A DNA stretch of 64,000 nt, from contig NC_080416.1 in NCBI RefSeq assembly GCF_030265065.1, positions 813,501 through 877,500 on the forward strand, written 5' to 3'. Below the pieces are notes generated by a model. It was given only the letters and a program-made list of their open reading frames with translations, ran no database searches and was not told where the DNA came from. The position numbers and the translations under genes are program-made. This DNA comes from Corythoichthys intestinalis (taxonomy: Eukaryota; Chordata; Actinopteri; Syngnathiformes; Syngnathidae). Every line of letters starts with the position of its first letter. The stretch's first letter is position 1. This document shows, in pieces, positions 19,279 through 31,141 of the stretch.

Positions 19279-22200
19279 TCACGGCTTGAGCTTCAGCCAA
19301 GGATGGACTATAGTGAGGATGGAGAGCAAAGAGGAAGCCAGTCCGCAGGCGCCGACGAAGCCCGTCCCGGTGGGGTAAATGGCCAGGCGGTCCAGCGGGA
19401 TGAAGATGTCGCAGGTGTTCTTCAGCAGATCCAGCAACAGCGGCGGGTTGTCGCGCAGTACCGCCGACAACAGCCGGAGCCGCCCGTGGAGCCGCGCCAA
19501 CAGGTAGGGCAGGACCGCCGAAGCGGCGGCGGGGGGCGTCGGGGCGAGGTCGGGAGATGGCGGGGATTTGGCCGCTCGGTGGCGCTCCTCGCGTTCCATG
19601 AGTAGGCGCAGCTCGTACACATCGCGAGTCAGGTTGAGGATCAGAGCAAATAGGTAGTACCTGCAATAACCATATCAGAGGTGGGGAGGAACGTGTTACA
19701 TTTACTTTGTAGAACCTTTGGAGAAACATTTACTTAAGAATTTTACCACAATATACTTTTTCCCCCAAGAAATAACACCAAGCTCTTCTACATTTTGCCT
19801 CTTTATGCTACATATTTGACTTCCCGTCAGCACACTGATTCTACCAGCTACACCAATGAGATTTACCCCTGTTGATCTTTGTTTGGTTGCTTTTAATTGT
19901 GTATTTAAATGGTTCAACTTTACATATCAAGTAGATAACTACTCTGGTCACAAATTGAAGTAGCAGACTATTTGCAGTCTTTTGGCTAACTGGCTATGAA
20001 TATATTGACAATTAAATGCGAGTTGAGTGAAAGGCTCTCACTCCAATGCTTTGGCCAATATTGTGTTGATATGTGGTATTGGAACTATCATTACTGATAT
20101 GTATTATACCTATATGTATTGTACCTTTTTTCGTAGGTACCGTCTGACGGTTTGCATTATTCTGATTATTCTAACAATATAATCAGGGAATGGTATCGTT
20201 TCTTGTATTTACTGTTTGTATCACTCTAACAAACCCAATATAAAATCAATAGCACTTATACCATAGTTTAACGAAAACAACCAGAATATAGGGCATAAGA
20301 GATACATGACGCCTTCTTATGGAAGCCCAACGTGTGCGTCATGGAACTAACTGAGCAAGATTGACACTGACAAGCCCATGTCTGCACCCCCAAGTCTCGC
20401 AATCAGTTCTCCCGGACAGTCCAGAACAAATGGCGGGACGCCCTGTCCCAAAACAAGGAACACCGGAGAACACCCAATATCCAACTGATAAGACTCCAAG
20501 AGCCCTACTGACGCTGAGGTGGCAAAATCCACAACCCCTATTGCCCGGACAACGGTAACTGCTGAATCATCCTGTCCAATCCACAAACGAACAATAATCT
20601 CAAACGCACCCTTCTTGCCCATGGCCCGCCCCATGAGAGCTTTCAAAAAACAATGTTTAACAAAGCGTTGTCATTTTTCTCAGGAACCTTCTGTTAAATT
20701 GTGATATGGTGACCCTGAATCCTCACCTGAGTCTGTTTCGGCTTGCCGTTTGATCGCTGTCGAACCTGAATAAATTGTCAACTTGTGCTTCGAGGCCTTT
20801 TTCCAGCTTTCAAAATGGAATGGTCAATGGACAGAACTTATATAGCGCATTTATCTCATGGTTACCATGCCCAATGCACTTTACATTAGCAAACATTTAC
20901 CCGTTCACGCACGCATTCACACACCAATGGGGCTGCTGCCATGCAAGGCGCTGTCAACCCATTGGAGGCCAATCAGGGTTCACTGCCTTGCCCAAGGGCA
21001 CTTCGACAGTGGGCAGTCATAGCCGGGAATCGAACCACTGACCCTTCGGTCCAAGGACAACTCCAGCTACCAACTGCGCCACGGCCGCCCAAAATGGAGT
21101 TGGTACAAAGGGTTAAGACTAAGGTGAACGCGCAGAGTTTGGCCTTTTGGCCGGGATCTCGCCAGCTCGGGTCGTCCGAGCTGCGCCAGCGCAGCTCTGG
21201 CGGTTTGGCCGGCGAGATTCCAGCAGTCTGGCTAAAAGGTCAGATTCCTTCAATATCCAATATAACTTCTAACAATTTTGTATGTGTACTCATCATAATT
21301 TCCAGCTGTTTTACAAACATTTGTTACTGCCACCCCTGTAATCTGTAACAAGATGTCATCGTTTTATTTCTATTTGAGTCAAACAGCATTACTCTTGCAA
21401 ATAGATTATTTGCTCGCAGCAAGGAGGAATGAAAGAGGTAAGTTAGGTAACCCACCTACGCAACATAAACCACTTTTAGGTCACAACTTACCAGTTAAGA
21501 AACACTGATTAATTGCATAACGGTTACAGTGATATATCACCGTTTCTGTCCAGACAAAGTAGAGAGACGGAAGTTGTATTTTGGTTTGATTATATATCGT
21601 TTAAAGCACTATTACTGACTTTTTATGATCGATAAGTGCTACCAAAAATTGCTCGCTCGCAAGTGCCCCAGTATTGTATTCAGTCTAGTGACACCCTTGA
21701 TCAAGGGACTCCAAACCAGTCCTCGAGGGCCGCTGTGGGTCCTGGGTTTTGTTCATCCCGATCAAGCACAAACTCTACTAAAAGAAGCAGCACCTGACTG
21801 CAATCAACTGATACTTATACACTTATAAAACACCAGATTGGTGAAAAGGTGTGGTCTTGTTTTGTTGGAGTGAAATCCTGCACCCATATGTGCAATAGTT
21901 TGGAGACCACTGCCCTTGATCATGACCCTCATACGGAGCGGTCGACGGGTTGACTCACTTAAAAGATCTCTGGCTCCATTTGTGCTGGTCCAATTTTGAT
22001 AGGAGACCCGTTTTCCCCGCCCAGAGGACGTTGTCGCAGGCGAAGTACATGGCTCTGTTGAGGTGGCTGACGGTGAGGCAGAGCCGAAGTATGCCGTCAG
22101 AGAGGTGGATAGCCCTCTTGGCCGCCTCCAAGGCCTCCACCGAGTTTCCCAGACGTAGCACTGAGACACAAGCGCAAACAGTAAGACTATAGCAGTTGTA

Positions 22201-23804
22201 AATGTCCAATTCAGAAGTTCTGCTTTCATTGACTCACTGTACTTTTTCCACTTACATTTTCTTGCCAGACTCATGTGCGCTTCCAGCTGACTGACAGTTT
22301 TGAGAAGTTCTGCACCTGCTCCGCCTTTGTAAAGAGTGTAGCCCAGCAGTGTGCAGGCATACTGAGCGGCCCTGAAAAAGCATTTTTGGGGAGGTAAGCC
22401 TGCAGTTTCCCATTGGATTTGCATCACTTGATACTTATAGCAACTGGAGGACATTTTACGTCCCACCCTTGAAATTTGAAATGATTTGCATCCAAAATAC
22501 TCATGAGGGAATAGTATCTTTTCTCGTATTTACTGTTTGTATTACTCTAACGCACCCAATATAAAAGAAATAGCACTTATATCATAGTTTACGGAAAACA
22601 GGCGGAATATATTTGACATAGGGCATATGAGATACATGACGCCTTCAATGATCACAGAAGCCCAACGCGTGCGTCATGGAGCTGACTGAGAAAGATTGAC
22701 GCAAATTCTTCTGGACAGTCCAGAACAAATGGTGGGACATCCTGTCCCAACACAAGGAACACCGGAGAACGCCTCATATCCAACTGATAACACGACTGAT
22801 AAGACTCCAAGAGCCCCTTTGACACTGAGGTGGCAAAATCCACAAACCTCGTTGCCCTGACAACAGTAACTCCTGAATCCTCCTGTCCAATCCACAAACA
22901 CAATAATTCTAAACCATGCCCAAGCACACCCTTCTTCTGCCCACGGCCCGCCCCGCGAGAGCCTTCAAAAGACTGAGTGTTTAACTAATCGTTGTCATTT
23001 TTCTCGGGAAGCTTTTGTTGACTTGTGATATGGTGACCCTGAATCCTTGCCTGGGTCTGTCGCTATTTTGTCTTGCCGTTTGATCGCTGTCGACCTGAAT
23101 AAATTGTCAACTTGTGCTTCGAAGTCTATTTCCAGCTCTCAAAATGGAGTCAGTACAAAGGGGTAAGACTAATGTGAACGCGCGGAGTTTGGACTTTTGG
23201 CTGGGTTGTCGGGGTCTCGCCACCCCGGGTCATTTGATCTGCACCACCGTGAGTCTGTTGGTTCGGCTGGCGTGATTCCGGCAATAGGGCTAAAAGGTCA
23301 GATTCCTTCACTCAAAGATAGATAATTTCTCAGGAATAAAAACTAACATTCAAGGATATACAACCCTGTTACTGTGATTATACAAAGCACTGTAAACAGT
23401 AAACAAATGTCATAAAAATTTTACCATTGATGAGTAAAGTGAGCTCATCAAGCCCTTGATAGATTATTGCCCACTACTGACGAATATGTAGCATGAAATC
23501 AAGCCCAAAAGTCCTGAATGACGGTGTAATTTGTAATCAGATATTCCGATTTACGTACAATTTCGGGTGACAAGAATGTACTAAACAGAGCCAGGACATT
23601 CATTAGGGACACCAACATGGAGTGGACTGTCAAAGTTTGGTGGCGTATCTCGCTGGTTTAAGTAGTGGTTTAAGAGTTTGAAAAGTTGCAAACTCGTTAT
23701 TGCGAGTCAGTTCAAATGTAACCGACAACGTATTGAACACATAGCTACCGTATAATCCTCTCCTTGGCTTGGCTTTGCGAGCTGAATCGAACCCAAGAGT
23801 CCAT
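19279..23804 (-). CDS. pex11b: Peroxisomal membrane protein PEX11B
   Basis: PEX11 proteins sit in the peroxisomal membrane and drive its elongation and division (family knowledge). Exons are 23804-23749, 22371-22256, 22160-21959 and 19660-19279. GT/AG borders and phases close to 251 aa, against 259 in human. Exon 1 encodes [18 protein letters not shown]. Exon 2 gives [15 protein letters not shown] and [10 protein letters not shown]. Exon 3 gives [20 protein letters not shown] and [19 protein letters not shown]. Exon 4 gives the variable Pro/Ala-rich middle, then [18 protein letters not shown] and a Gly/Ser/Leu-rich terminal membrane segment ending HPWLKLKP. Introns 1 and 3 carry solo LTRs in antisense. 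Intron 3 also has a MITE close to the exon 3 donor. Antisense open frames over exon 4 reflect its high GC. Confidence 0.96.
20116..21252 (+). repeat. Solo LTR (fossil) with a SINE inside, pex11b intron 3
   Basis: The right end is AGATTCCTTCA. The left end is worn, starting near GTACCTTTTTTCG, with ATAT on both outer sides as a possible 4-bp duplication. It has the duplicated 5' segment seen also in the copy at 5682. A poly(A) signal AATAAA lies near 20770. There is no coding region. It lies antisense to pex11b. Wear at the 5' end suggests an older insertion than the copies at 22504 and 24572. Confidence 0.75.
20820..21090 (-). mobile_element. tRNA-derived SINE
   Basis: On the minus strand it begins GGGCGGCCGTGGCGCAGTTGG with a Pol III A-box-like GTGGCGCAGTTGG and a B-box-like GGTTCGATTCCC, and ends with the GCGCTATATAA tail motif typical of several fish SINEs. 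An 8-bp duplication AAAATGGA (20812-20819, 21091-21098) flanks it. It interrupts the solo LTR and so is younger. Confidence 0.85.
21702..21912. mobile_element. hAT MITE next to pex11b exon 3
   Basis: Ends CAAGGGACTCCAAACC and GGAGACCACTG, with a perfect 8-bp duplication CCCTTGAT (21694-21701, 21913-21920). On the pex11b strand it begins 46 bases into intron 3. Confidence 0.85.
22504..23310 (+). repeat. Solo LTR (fossil), pex11b intron 1
   Basis: 807 bp from TGAGGGAATAGTATC to AGATTCCTTCA, flanked by the 4-bp duplication CTCA (22500-22503, 23311-23314). It contains AATAAA near 23098 and no coding region. It is antisense to pex11b. Well-kept ends suggest a moderately young fossil. Confidence 0.85.
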
Positions 23805-24190
23805 TCTGCCGTGCCGTATCCAAACAACTGCTGGAAGCAGGATCTGTTGCTAAAAACTTTCAGCTGATGCACGCCAGCCAATGTCACTGGGTTTCCCAAT
23901 AGCAAATAGACGATATTACGATACTGAATAATAGCTGTCGGATATTAGACTAACACTTTAAAAGTAGTGGCAAATATGTACACTGTATTACAAACTGGTT
24001 TAAAACGCTAGTGTGCACATCTTTTCCGTAGCCGTTTAACTACTACTTCTTCATGTGTTGACAGCGTTTAAATGCTTCTACTGCCCTCTTGCGGTAACTA
24101 ACAGTTGCACAGAAAACATGGAATTACAGTACAGTAGGAATAAGCGGCATGGAAAATGAATGAATGAATGAATGTATTTCATAATGTTCA
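23315..24190. other. pex11b first exon, upstream region and LINE-like tail
   Basis: Apart from pex11b exon 1, no other gene is visible. At 24140-24178 AATAAGCGGCATGGAAAATG followed by (AATG)n looks like the 3' tail of a LINE. No TATA box is evident for pex11b. Confidence 0.4.
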
Positions 24191-24195
24191 TTTAA

Positions 24196-24363
24196 CACTA
24201 GAAAACCCAGCAAAGGCCGAATCGGCCTTTCCCCAAGACAAATACTCCTAATATAAAAGCACTTGGGCCATTTTGGCCACCTCTGGGTTTTTCCGGGGTA
24301 GAGGCCAAATCGGCCATTGCTTGGGACTATTAGGAGTACAAGAATTCTCTGGAACTTCTAGTG
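24196..24363. mobile_element. piggyBac-type MITE with GGCC palindromes
   Basis: 168 bp with ends CACTAGAA and TTCTAGTG directly flanked by TTAA on both sides (24192-24195, 24364-24367), the piggyBac target signature. The interior has paired GGCCGAATCGGCC and GGCCAAATCGGCC blocks that could fold into a long hairpin. There is no coding capacity. Confidence 0.85.
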
Positions 24364-24367
24364 TTAA

Positions 24368-24500
24368 GACAACACTAGGTAACTTTTCATAACATTTGTG
24401 ATGCGTCGACTGCCAACTACACCTCTTTTATATCTTGTGTGTGTGTGTGTGGGGGGGGGGGTCTGTATCGCTTTTCACTGTACTATCCTATACTATACTA
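24368..24500 (+). repeat. Dispersed repeat fragment with GT run
   Basis: ACAACACTAGGTAACTTTTC and GGGGTCTGTATCGCTTT recur at 27425-27530 (with minor changes). The family is not recognised. A short (GT)n and G10 run lie inside. Confidence 0.5.
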
Positions 24501-24571
24501 TATACACTATACAAGCGTGGCCTACATGACCCGAAATGTGATGTCCACGTATATGGACGCCAGCAATTTAT

Positions 24572-25378
24572 TGAAGGAGTACCTTTTCTCGTAGGCACCG
24601 TCAAACTGTTTGTATTACTCTAACACACTCAATATAAAATAAATAGCACTTATACCATAGTTTAAGGAAAACAAGCAGAATATAGGGTATAAGAGATACA
24701 TGACGCCTTCTTATCACGGAAGCCCAGCATGAGGCGTCATGCAACTGATTTGACAAGATTGACGCTGATGAGGCAAGACATCTACAAGCCCACGTCTGCA
24801 CCACCAACTCCCGCAATCAGTTCTCCCGGACAGTCCAGAACAAATGGCAGGACGTCCTGTCCTAACATAAGGAACACCAGAGAACACCCGATAGCCAACG
24901 GATAAGACTCCAAGAGCCCCTTTGACACTGAGGTGGCAAAATCCACAACCCTTGTTGCCCTGACAATAGTAACTCCCGAATCCTCCTGCCCAATCCCAAA
25001 ACCGACAATAATCCTAAACAACACCCAAATACATCTGTCTTCCTGCCCACAGCCCGCCCCGCGAGAGCCTTCAAAAGACTGAAAGTTTAACTAAGCATTG
25101 TCATTTTTTTTCTCGGGAACCTTTTGTTGACTTGTGATATGGTGAACATGGATCCTCGCCCGGGTCCTTCTGTGCTGGATGATTGCTGTCGACTCAGAAT
25201 AAATTGTGTTTCGAAGCCTTTTTCCAGCTTTCAAAATGGAGTCAGTACAAGGGGTTAAGACCAAGGTGAACGCGCAGAGTTTGGCCTTTTGGCCGGGTCG
25301 TTGGAGCTGCGTCAGCGCGGGTCCGGCAGTTCGGCTGGTGTGGTTCTGGCAATCTGGCTAAAAGGTTAGATTCCTTCA
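24572..25378 (+). repeat. Solo LTR (fossil) upstream of pex11b
   Basis: 807 bp from TGAAGGAGTACC to TTAGATTCCTTCA, with the 4-bp duplication TTAT (24568-24571, 25379-25382). AATAAA lies near 25197. There is no internal coding region. It is whole as a solo LTR, without the 5' duplication of the older copies. Confidence 0.88.
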
Positions 25379-25382
25379 TTAT

Positions 25383-26519
25383 GCATGTGCGTATTATATA
25401 TCATGTATGTACAGTACAGGCCAAACCCCTTCTCATTCATGCATTTCCTTTTCATGACTATTTACATTTTAAATTCTCTGAAGGTAATAAAACTATGAAT
25501 GATTTATATACTTAAAAAGGTGAAATAACTAAAAACGCATAATGTTTTAGTAGTAGCTACCCTTTGCTCTGATGACTTTTTTCATACACTTGCCATTCTC
25601 TTGATGAGCTTCACATGCTTTTTCAAGGTTCATTAGTGGAATTAGTTGCTCTATAAATGTGGTGGAGGCCTTCATTTGTGTTGCATTGAATGAGTTGTGT
25701 CCAAACCTTTGGCCTGTACTGTACATGTAGCAATCATTCGCTGCCAGTCAAAACGTATTGGACGTCTAGCGCCGTCAATGGTGGCCAATGTGGGTGCCCT
25801 ATAAAGGGTTAAGTCACATGAGCTTGACTACTTGTTTGGTGAACAAATGAACATAAAACTACAGTACATTGATTCAAAAACAATGACCAAGAGATTCCAG
25901 TACTTTTTAAGGTATGGAAATCTAGCAGTCATAGCATCTAGCTAAACACGTACTGTCGTGTTTGTGTTGACTGTACAATATTAAAATAAAACAATATTGT
26001 GTTGGAATAATGTTTTATTACAACTTAATTCATACTGATACATAGAGTATTATATTAAGTAAAGACAGATGCTAGTGTAACACAATAAAACAATCAAATG
26101 GATCAATCGTTGTGGTTTCCAGGTTACAACTTTGCATGTTTGGGACCTGACTGAAATATAACTTCGGTCATTATGATTGAATGAACAAAACATCATAAAC
26201 ATTTCCACAATTTTGGTGCTCGCTATAAATTCACTTAGGGGTGAAAGAGAATATGATCATCAAAAATAAATAACTTTAAACAAACATTCCCTTTACTAAC
26301 TGTGGAGAATAAATGTAAAAATCATTCAAGCATAAGCTATAGAATGATACTTGGTTTAAGCAGTTTAGCAAATTTACTTCAACATTGTCTTTCGGCTGGA
26401 AAACAAAAAAAAAACGGAGATGTTCATGTGGTCTGATGACAATGGGAAAAAAACGAAAAGGTACATTTGCTCACTTACTGAGGATAACTTCTTGTATTTC
26501 CCTGAATATGGGCGACACA
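25383..26519. other. Intergenic
   Basis: AT-rich. Near 25738-25805 a fragment of the GCTGCCA...GACGTC repeat family is seen. No exon was recognised. Confidence 0.4.
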
Positions 26520-26523
26520 TTAA

Positions 26524-26722
26524 AGGGACTATACGGAATTTGTCACCTTTATTAAACTGGTGACTGCTACCTTCGGCCCAAAGCGTAAATGCAGCTGCTG
26601 CAACGAGCGTTTGGTCCATCAAATCAGCACCAGAAACGTTGAAACGAACCCACTGTATTGAAGGTGAGAAAAGGTGCTTTTTGAGGCAGTTCAATGAACT
26701 CTACAAATCCCGTATCATCCCT
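26524..26722. mobile_element. Kolobok-type MITE
   Basis: Inverted ends AGGGACTATACGGAATTTGT and ACAAATCCCGTATCATCCCT are flanked by TTAA on both sides (26520-26523, 26723-26726). TTAA plus an AGGG-type start suggests Kolobok. The open frame over it (to 26694, minus) is incidental. Confidence 0.75.
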
Positions 26723-26726
26723 TTAA

Positions 26727-27664
26727 GGATTTAAATGGAGCTTAGACTTATTTCACACTCACCGAAAAATCTAAGGCAATAAATTATACTACTCTGATAC
26801 ATTGGATATTCTCTTAATAACTCTATTTCTATAAAGCAGTTTGATGATACCTGAGGGAACCACAAGATGTTTGGTGAAAAAGCAAATCACGGAATGGTAA
26901 CGGAAGAGAAGTGTCTTACAATCCAGTGTTTTGGCACATCTACTGTTGACAACAAAAGGCACAAATCACAAATATGCATATTAGGTTAGTGGGCTCATCG
27001 TGGAAAAGCAGCTGATTTCACAAGAGACTCGAAACCGACAACACATTGATTGACTGACTGCCAGAACACTCATTGGTGCAGTGACTTCAATTTGGACCAA
27101 GTTCAAGTAACCATGTGGCACTTTTAGCTTTGGAATAGCCTTTACTTAAGCTAACACAAACCTTGCTTTGTTAAAAGTCACGGCAGGAGATCGCAGTTTG
27201 GAGCAGCTTAGTAGAACTCTGGTGTGTTTCCTCCCTCAAATTGGTTCGTGTGTGTTGCAATTTGATCAGTAGGGGGGTAGAGTAGACAAAAAAAAAAACA
27301 TTGAATCATGTAAATTGTCAGATATATTGACATTTGAAAAAATATGCGCCGCTTCTGTTTACATTAGACGATTTTAGGTTGTAGCAATACGTAACATTTG
27401 TGACAGTATTTGTGGTTTAATTAAAGCAACACTAAGTAACCTTTCAACCTATTTCCATAACGTGATGATACGTTGACTGACAACTAGTTGAATGACACCT
27501 TTTATATCTTGAGGGGGTCTGTATCGCTTTCGCCGGCACTAATTAACCCTTAAATACCTGCAACATGAAGCAATTATCAGAGAATGCCAAAATATGAAAA
27601 ATAAGGTCCTCCTAATTAGACCTTTTTTTCAAATTTGTAAAAAGAAAAGTCAAAATGAATGTGT
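26727..27664. other. Intergenic
   Basis: No gene recognised. A second copy of the 24368 repeat lies at about 27425-27535. Confidence 0.4.
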
Positions 27665-27672
27665 GTAATAAG

Positions 27673-28282
27673 TAGGGCTGTCAAAATTCTCGCGTTAACG
27701 GGCAGTAATTAATTTTTTAAATGAATCACGTTAAAATATTTGACGCAATTAACGCACATGCCCCGCTCAGATTAAAATGACAGCAGAGTGTAATGTCTGC
27801 TTGTTACTTGTTTTTTGGTGTTTGGCGCCCTCTGCTGGCGCTTGGGTCCAACTGATTTTATAGCTTTCAGCACCATGAGTAAGAGGTGTATTATTGACAT
27901 CAACAATGGCGAGCTACTAGTTTATTTTTTGATAGAAAATTTTTCTAATTTTAATAAAACGAAAACATTAAGAGGGGTTTTAATATAAAATTTCTATAAC
28001 TTGTACTAACATTTATCTTTTAAGAACTAAAAGTCTTTCTATCCATGGATCGCTTTAAGAGAATGTTAATAATGTTAATGCCATCTTATTGATTTATTGT
28101 TATGATAAACTAATACAGTACTTATGTACCGTATGTTGAATGTATATATCCGTCTTGTGTCTTATCTTTCCATTCCAACAATAATTTACAGAAAAATATG
28201 GCATATTTTAGAGATGGTTTGAATTGCGATGAATTACGATTAATTAATTTTTAAGCTGTAACTAACTCGTTTGACAGCCCTA
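27673..28282 (+). mobile_element. hAT MITE (TAGGGCTGTC family), copy 1
   Basis: 610 bp with ends TAGGGCTGTCAAA and TTTGACAGCCCTA, and a perfect 8-bp duplication GTAATAAG (27665-27672, 28283-28290). Non-coding. Confidence 0.92.
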
Positions 28283-28837
28283 GTAATAAGTGCTCTGATA
28301 TCTATAACCCTTGCTAAATCCTGTTTGTTTTTCTCATGGAACCTGCAGATGCATGTGTTGACTTACATCCATCATTTTTTTTTTCCAAAAAGAATTGTCA
28401 AAATTCTGAATTAGTCTCACAATCATGAATTCTTAGGTGTATCAAATATGATACGTCTGGCAATAAAGGGTAGACTTTGATGAGCGTGGCAGGAACCCTG
28501 CCACACACACACAAAAAAAACTACAAATGTGCTGACTGCTTTACGGTATACGTCACTTCCCCCTTTCCCCATTCGTTATAAAGATGGAAGTCGATGCGAA
28601 TGCTGCAATGATCGCAGAGCAACAAGAGACAAAAAGTTTTGTCTGAGGAGGAAATAAGATATACAGAATAAACATCAGCCCTGCTTTCACTTGCTGGCGT
28701 GATGCCCCCCTACCCCAACTGAACTGTGGAGTGGGGGGATTAGCCACACTAAGCCACACGGTTGGTAACCGTCATATGCTATTGTTTAGCCACAACCGGA
28801 TTGATTCATTACCTTATTACTTTTCATCCTTCACACA

Positions 28838-29420
28838 TAGAGGTGGGAATCTTGGGGTACCTTACGATTCAGAGGCTCTGATTAGATTATAAATCGAGTA
28901 TTGATGCCCCCCAGCTATTAGCTGCTTTTAATGTTTCTTTATCAAGTTCCAAAAATAGTACAAAAATCCTCTCAGGCTTAAATAAACTACTACTTCAGTA
29001 TCAATTTAACAGTTCAAAACAGTAAATAAAGTACTCGCCTCCCCATTCTGTATCAGCAGCTTTAAACTACATTCAATTCATTTAATGTTGTGCATCAACT
29101 GACAAAGTTATTCAAATTGCTCTATTGCATTTGTTCCCTTCTGTCTACTTTCGACATGTGAAAGTTTTAAAACTGTTTCATCATTTAAAGATGGATTCAA
29201 ATCAAGATTTTGCTGATTTAGGAGTATTTTAGATGAAAAGTTAATTAGGTTTGCCCGGAAGGTTCGCTACAACTGCCTTCCAGAGAAGTCTACTGCTTTA
29301 AGATGGCGGCTGTTTACTAACGCCGGTGAGTCCGTCATTTCGCAACTACTTCTCTATAAATGTGATATCTACCGTAGCACAATGTGGGCGTAGTTTGTAG
29401 TAGCTGTCGGTATGTGTATG
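28838..29420 (+). repeat. hAT-like repeat with YY1-type motif, copy 1
   Basis: It starts TAGAGGTGGGAATCTTGGGG. It shares most of its length with 50832-51500, including CTGCTTTAAGATGGCGGCTG near 29297. AAGATGGCGGC is the classical YY1 promoter motif. No right terminus was found, so it is probably truncated. Confidence 0.6.
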
Positions 29421-30400
29421 AACCAATTCTTTAATGGTCCTGCACCTAATTTGTATTTTTATTACAATCATTTTAGAATTGACGAGAACTATCGAAAGTC
29501 CATCTGCGCAAATCAAAATAATAGTGTTGTCTCGGACAGAATTTAAAAGGAGGAAACATACCAGATGTCTACTCAGTAAGAGATGGTGTTAGCTGGAAAG
29601 GCACTGGTGCTGCAAGCAAATTTTTTGGTAAGCCAAGATAAGCACTCAGACTTGTGTCTCTGGCATTTTGTTTTCAATGGCATTTAGCACTCTTTCGACG
29701 CGATCCAGTAAGACGTGAATGCTAGCGTACATATAAAACCCCACATAAACCGGCTAAGTTATGGTGAGAACTTGCTGACATGAGCCGTCCTGAAATTTGA
29801 AATCAGTCAGTGATGAAATAAGCAGATTTGGTGGATAAAGGATGAAGTGTACTGTCGCTATGAGGTATTCCGTCTTTGGTGATTCACACCAAACATTTGG
29901 TTAAATACAGAGTAGCACTGGTTCATTACAGAGACCCACAACACAACTTTAAAGCTAAATGTTTTTGGCTTTTTAGTCTTTTGGTATGAAAAGAATATTG
30001 ATATACTTGAACAGAGCGTACTAAGCGGACCGACGAGCTAGGTTGGGTGGACAGACGGCGGCGACGAGGAGCACGGTACAAGCACAGAGGTTACAAAACA
30101 CCCTCGTCCTCATTTGTTCGTACGACATTGAGATAAAAATAACGCAGTTTGTCTTTTCCAGAGGTACTCCATTTTCATTTGAATTTTGCATTACTCTAAA
30201 CCTGATGTAGTCAAATGAGTGCGACTACACAATGCCAATCCAATTGGAGAAAATTCAAAGTGCATAAAGACGGAGATGAATTATTTTTAAATAACTGTAC
30301 TCAGTGTTGGCACTCTTGTGCTCTGTGCGAACATCAGCTTGAAATGAATTTATATAAAAAGAATTTGCCCAAATTTTGCTGCGTCAGGTTGCTTTTTGAA
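29421..30400. other. Intergenic
   Basis: No gene or repeat that I can name. The 75-codon frame at 30215-30442 is unrecognised. Confidence 0.35.
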
Positions 30401-30479
30401 AGTACGGAGAGTCCTCGAGTTACGAACGAGTTACGTTCCTAGTACGCTGGCGTCAAAATACTTAGTATTAAAAAAGTAA

Positions 30480-31110
30480 AATACATTACAACTAGAAACT
30501 GCAATTTCTGAATGAATTACTCTAGGCCTTTGCTCCGCCCAGGTTGGTTTGGGGACATTTGGGGGACACGTCCTGGTCATTTGGGGACATTTGGAGGGGG
30601 CGTGTCCTGGTCATATCAAGTCATTTGGGGGCGTGTCCTGGTCATAACATGTCATTTGGGGACATTTGGGGGGCGTCTCCTCGTCATATCTGGTCATTTC
30701 CTGTTGATTTGGGGAGTTTTTTTTTTTTTTTTGCCCTTGAAAATGAATGGGAAATTTGGACGTCCATGGCCGTTAATAGCATCGACTTACATTTTCGTCA
30801 ATGGAAATCAAGTACATTGGCATCAATAAAATCAACAAACATGGCTGTCAATGGCATTAAACAAAGTAAATGCCATTGAAAATGAATGGGGAAATTTGGA
30901 CGTCCATGGCCGTCAATGGCATCGACTTACATATGCGTCAATAGAATCCAAGTACATTGGCATCAATAGATTCGACATATATGCGTGTTAATGGCATGAA
31001 TGCAATGTAAATTCCATTGGAAGTGAATGGGAAATTTGAACGTTGCATCCCATTAAAAATGAATGGGAAAGTTTTTGGCAAATTTCCGGGGAACTGTAAA
31101 TGTTTTCCAA
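30480..31110 (+). repeat. Composite minisatellite repeat, copy 2
   Basis: GTGTCCTGGTCAT and GACATTTGG units recur from about 30545 to 30700, followed by repeated AAATGAATGGGAAATTTGGA blocks. It is the inverted counterpart of 15410-16150. Confidence 0.75.
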
Positions 31111-31141
31111 ATTCTGCATACAACTTTTATGCGGCTCACCA

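Noticed and set aside
19303-19605. Plus-strand 100-codon frame
   Set aside because: It is antisense to pex11b exon 4, whose high GC keeps other frames open.
21020-21090. tRNA gene
   Set aside because: The A and B boxes belong to a SINE head. The acceptor stem and anticodon arm are not intact, and a target duplication flanks the whole element.
24196-24363. microRNA-like hairpin
   Set aside because: The inverted repeat is explained by a piggyBac MITE with TTAA on both sides.
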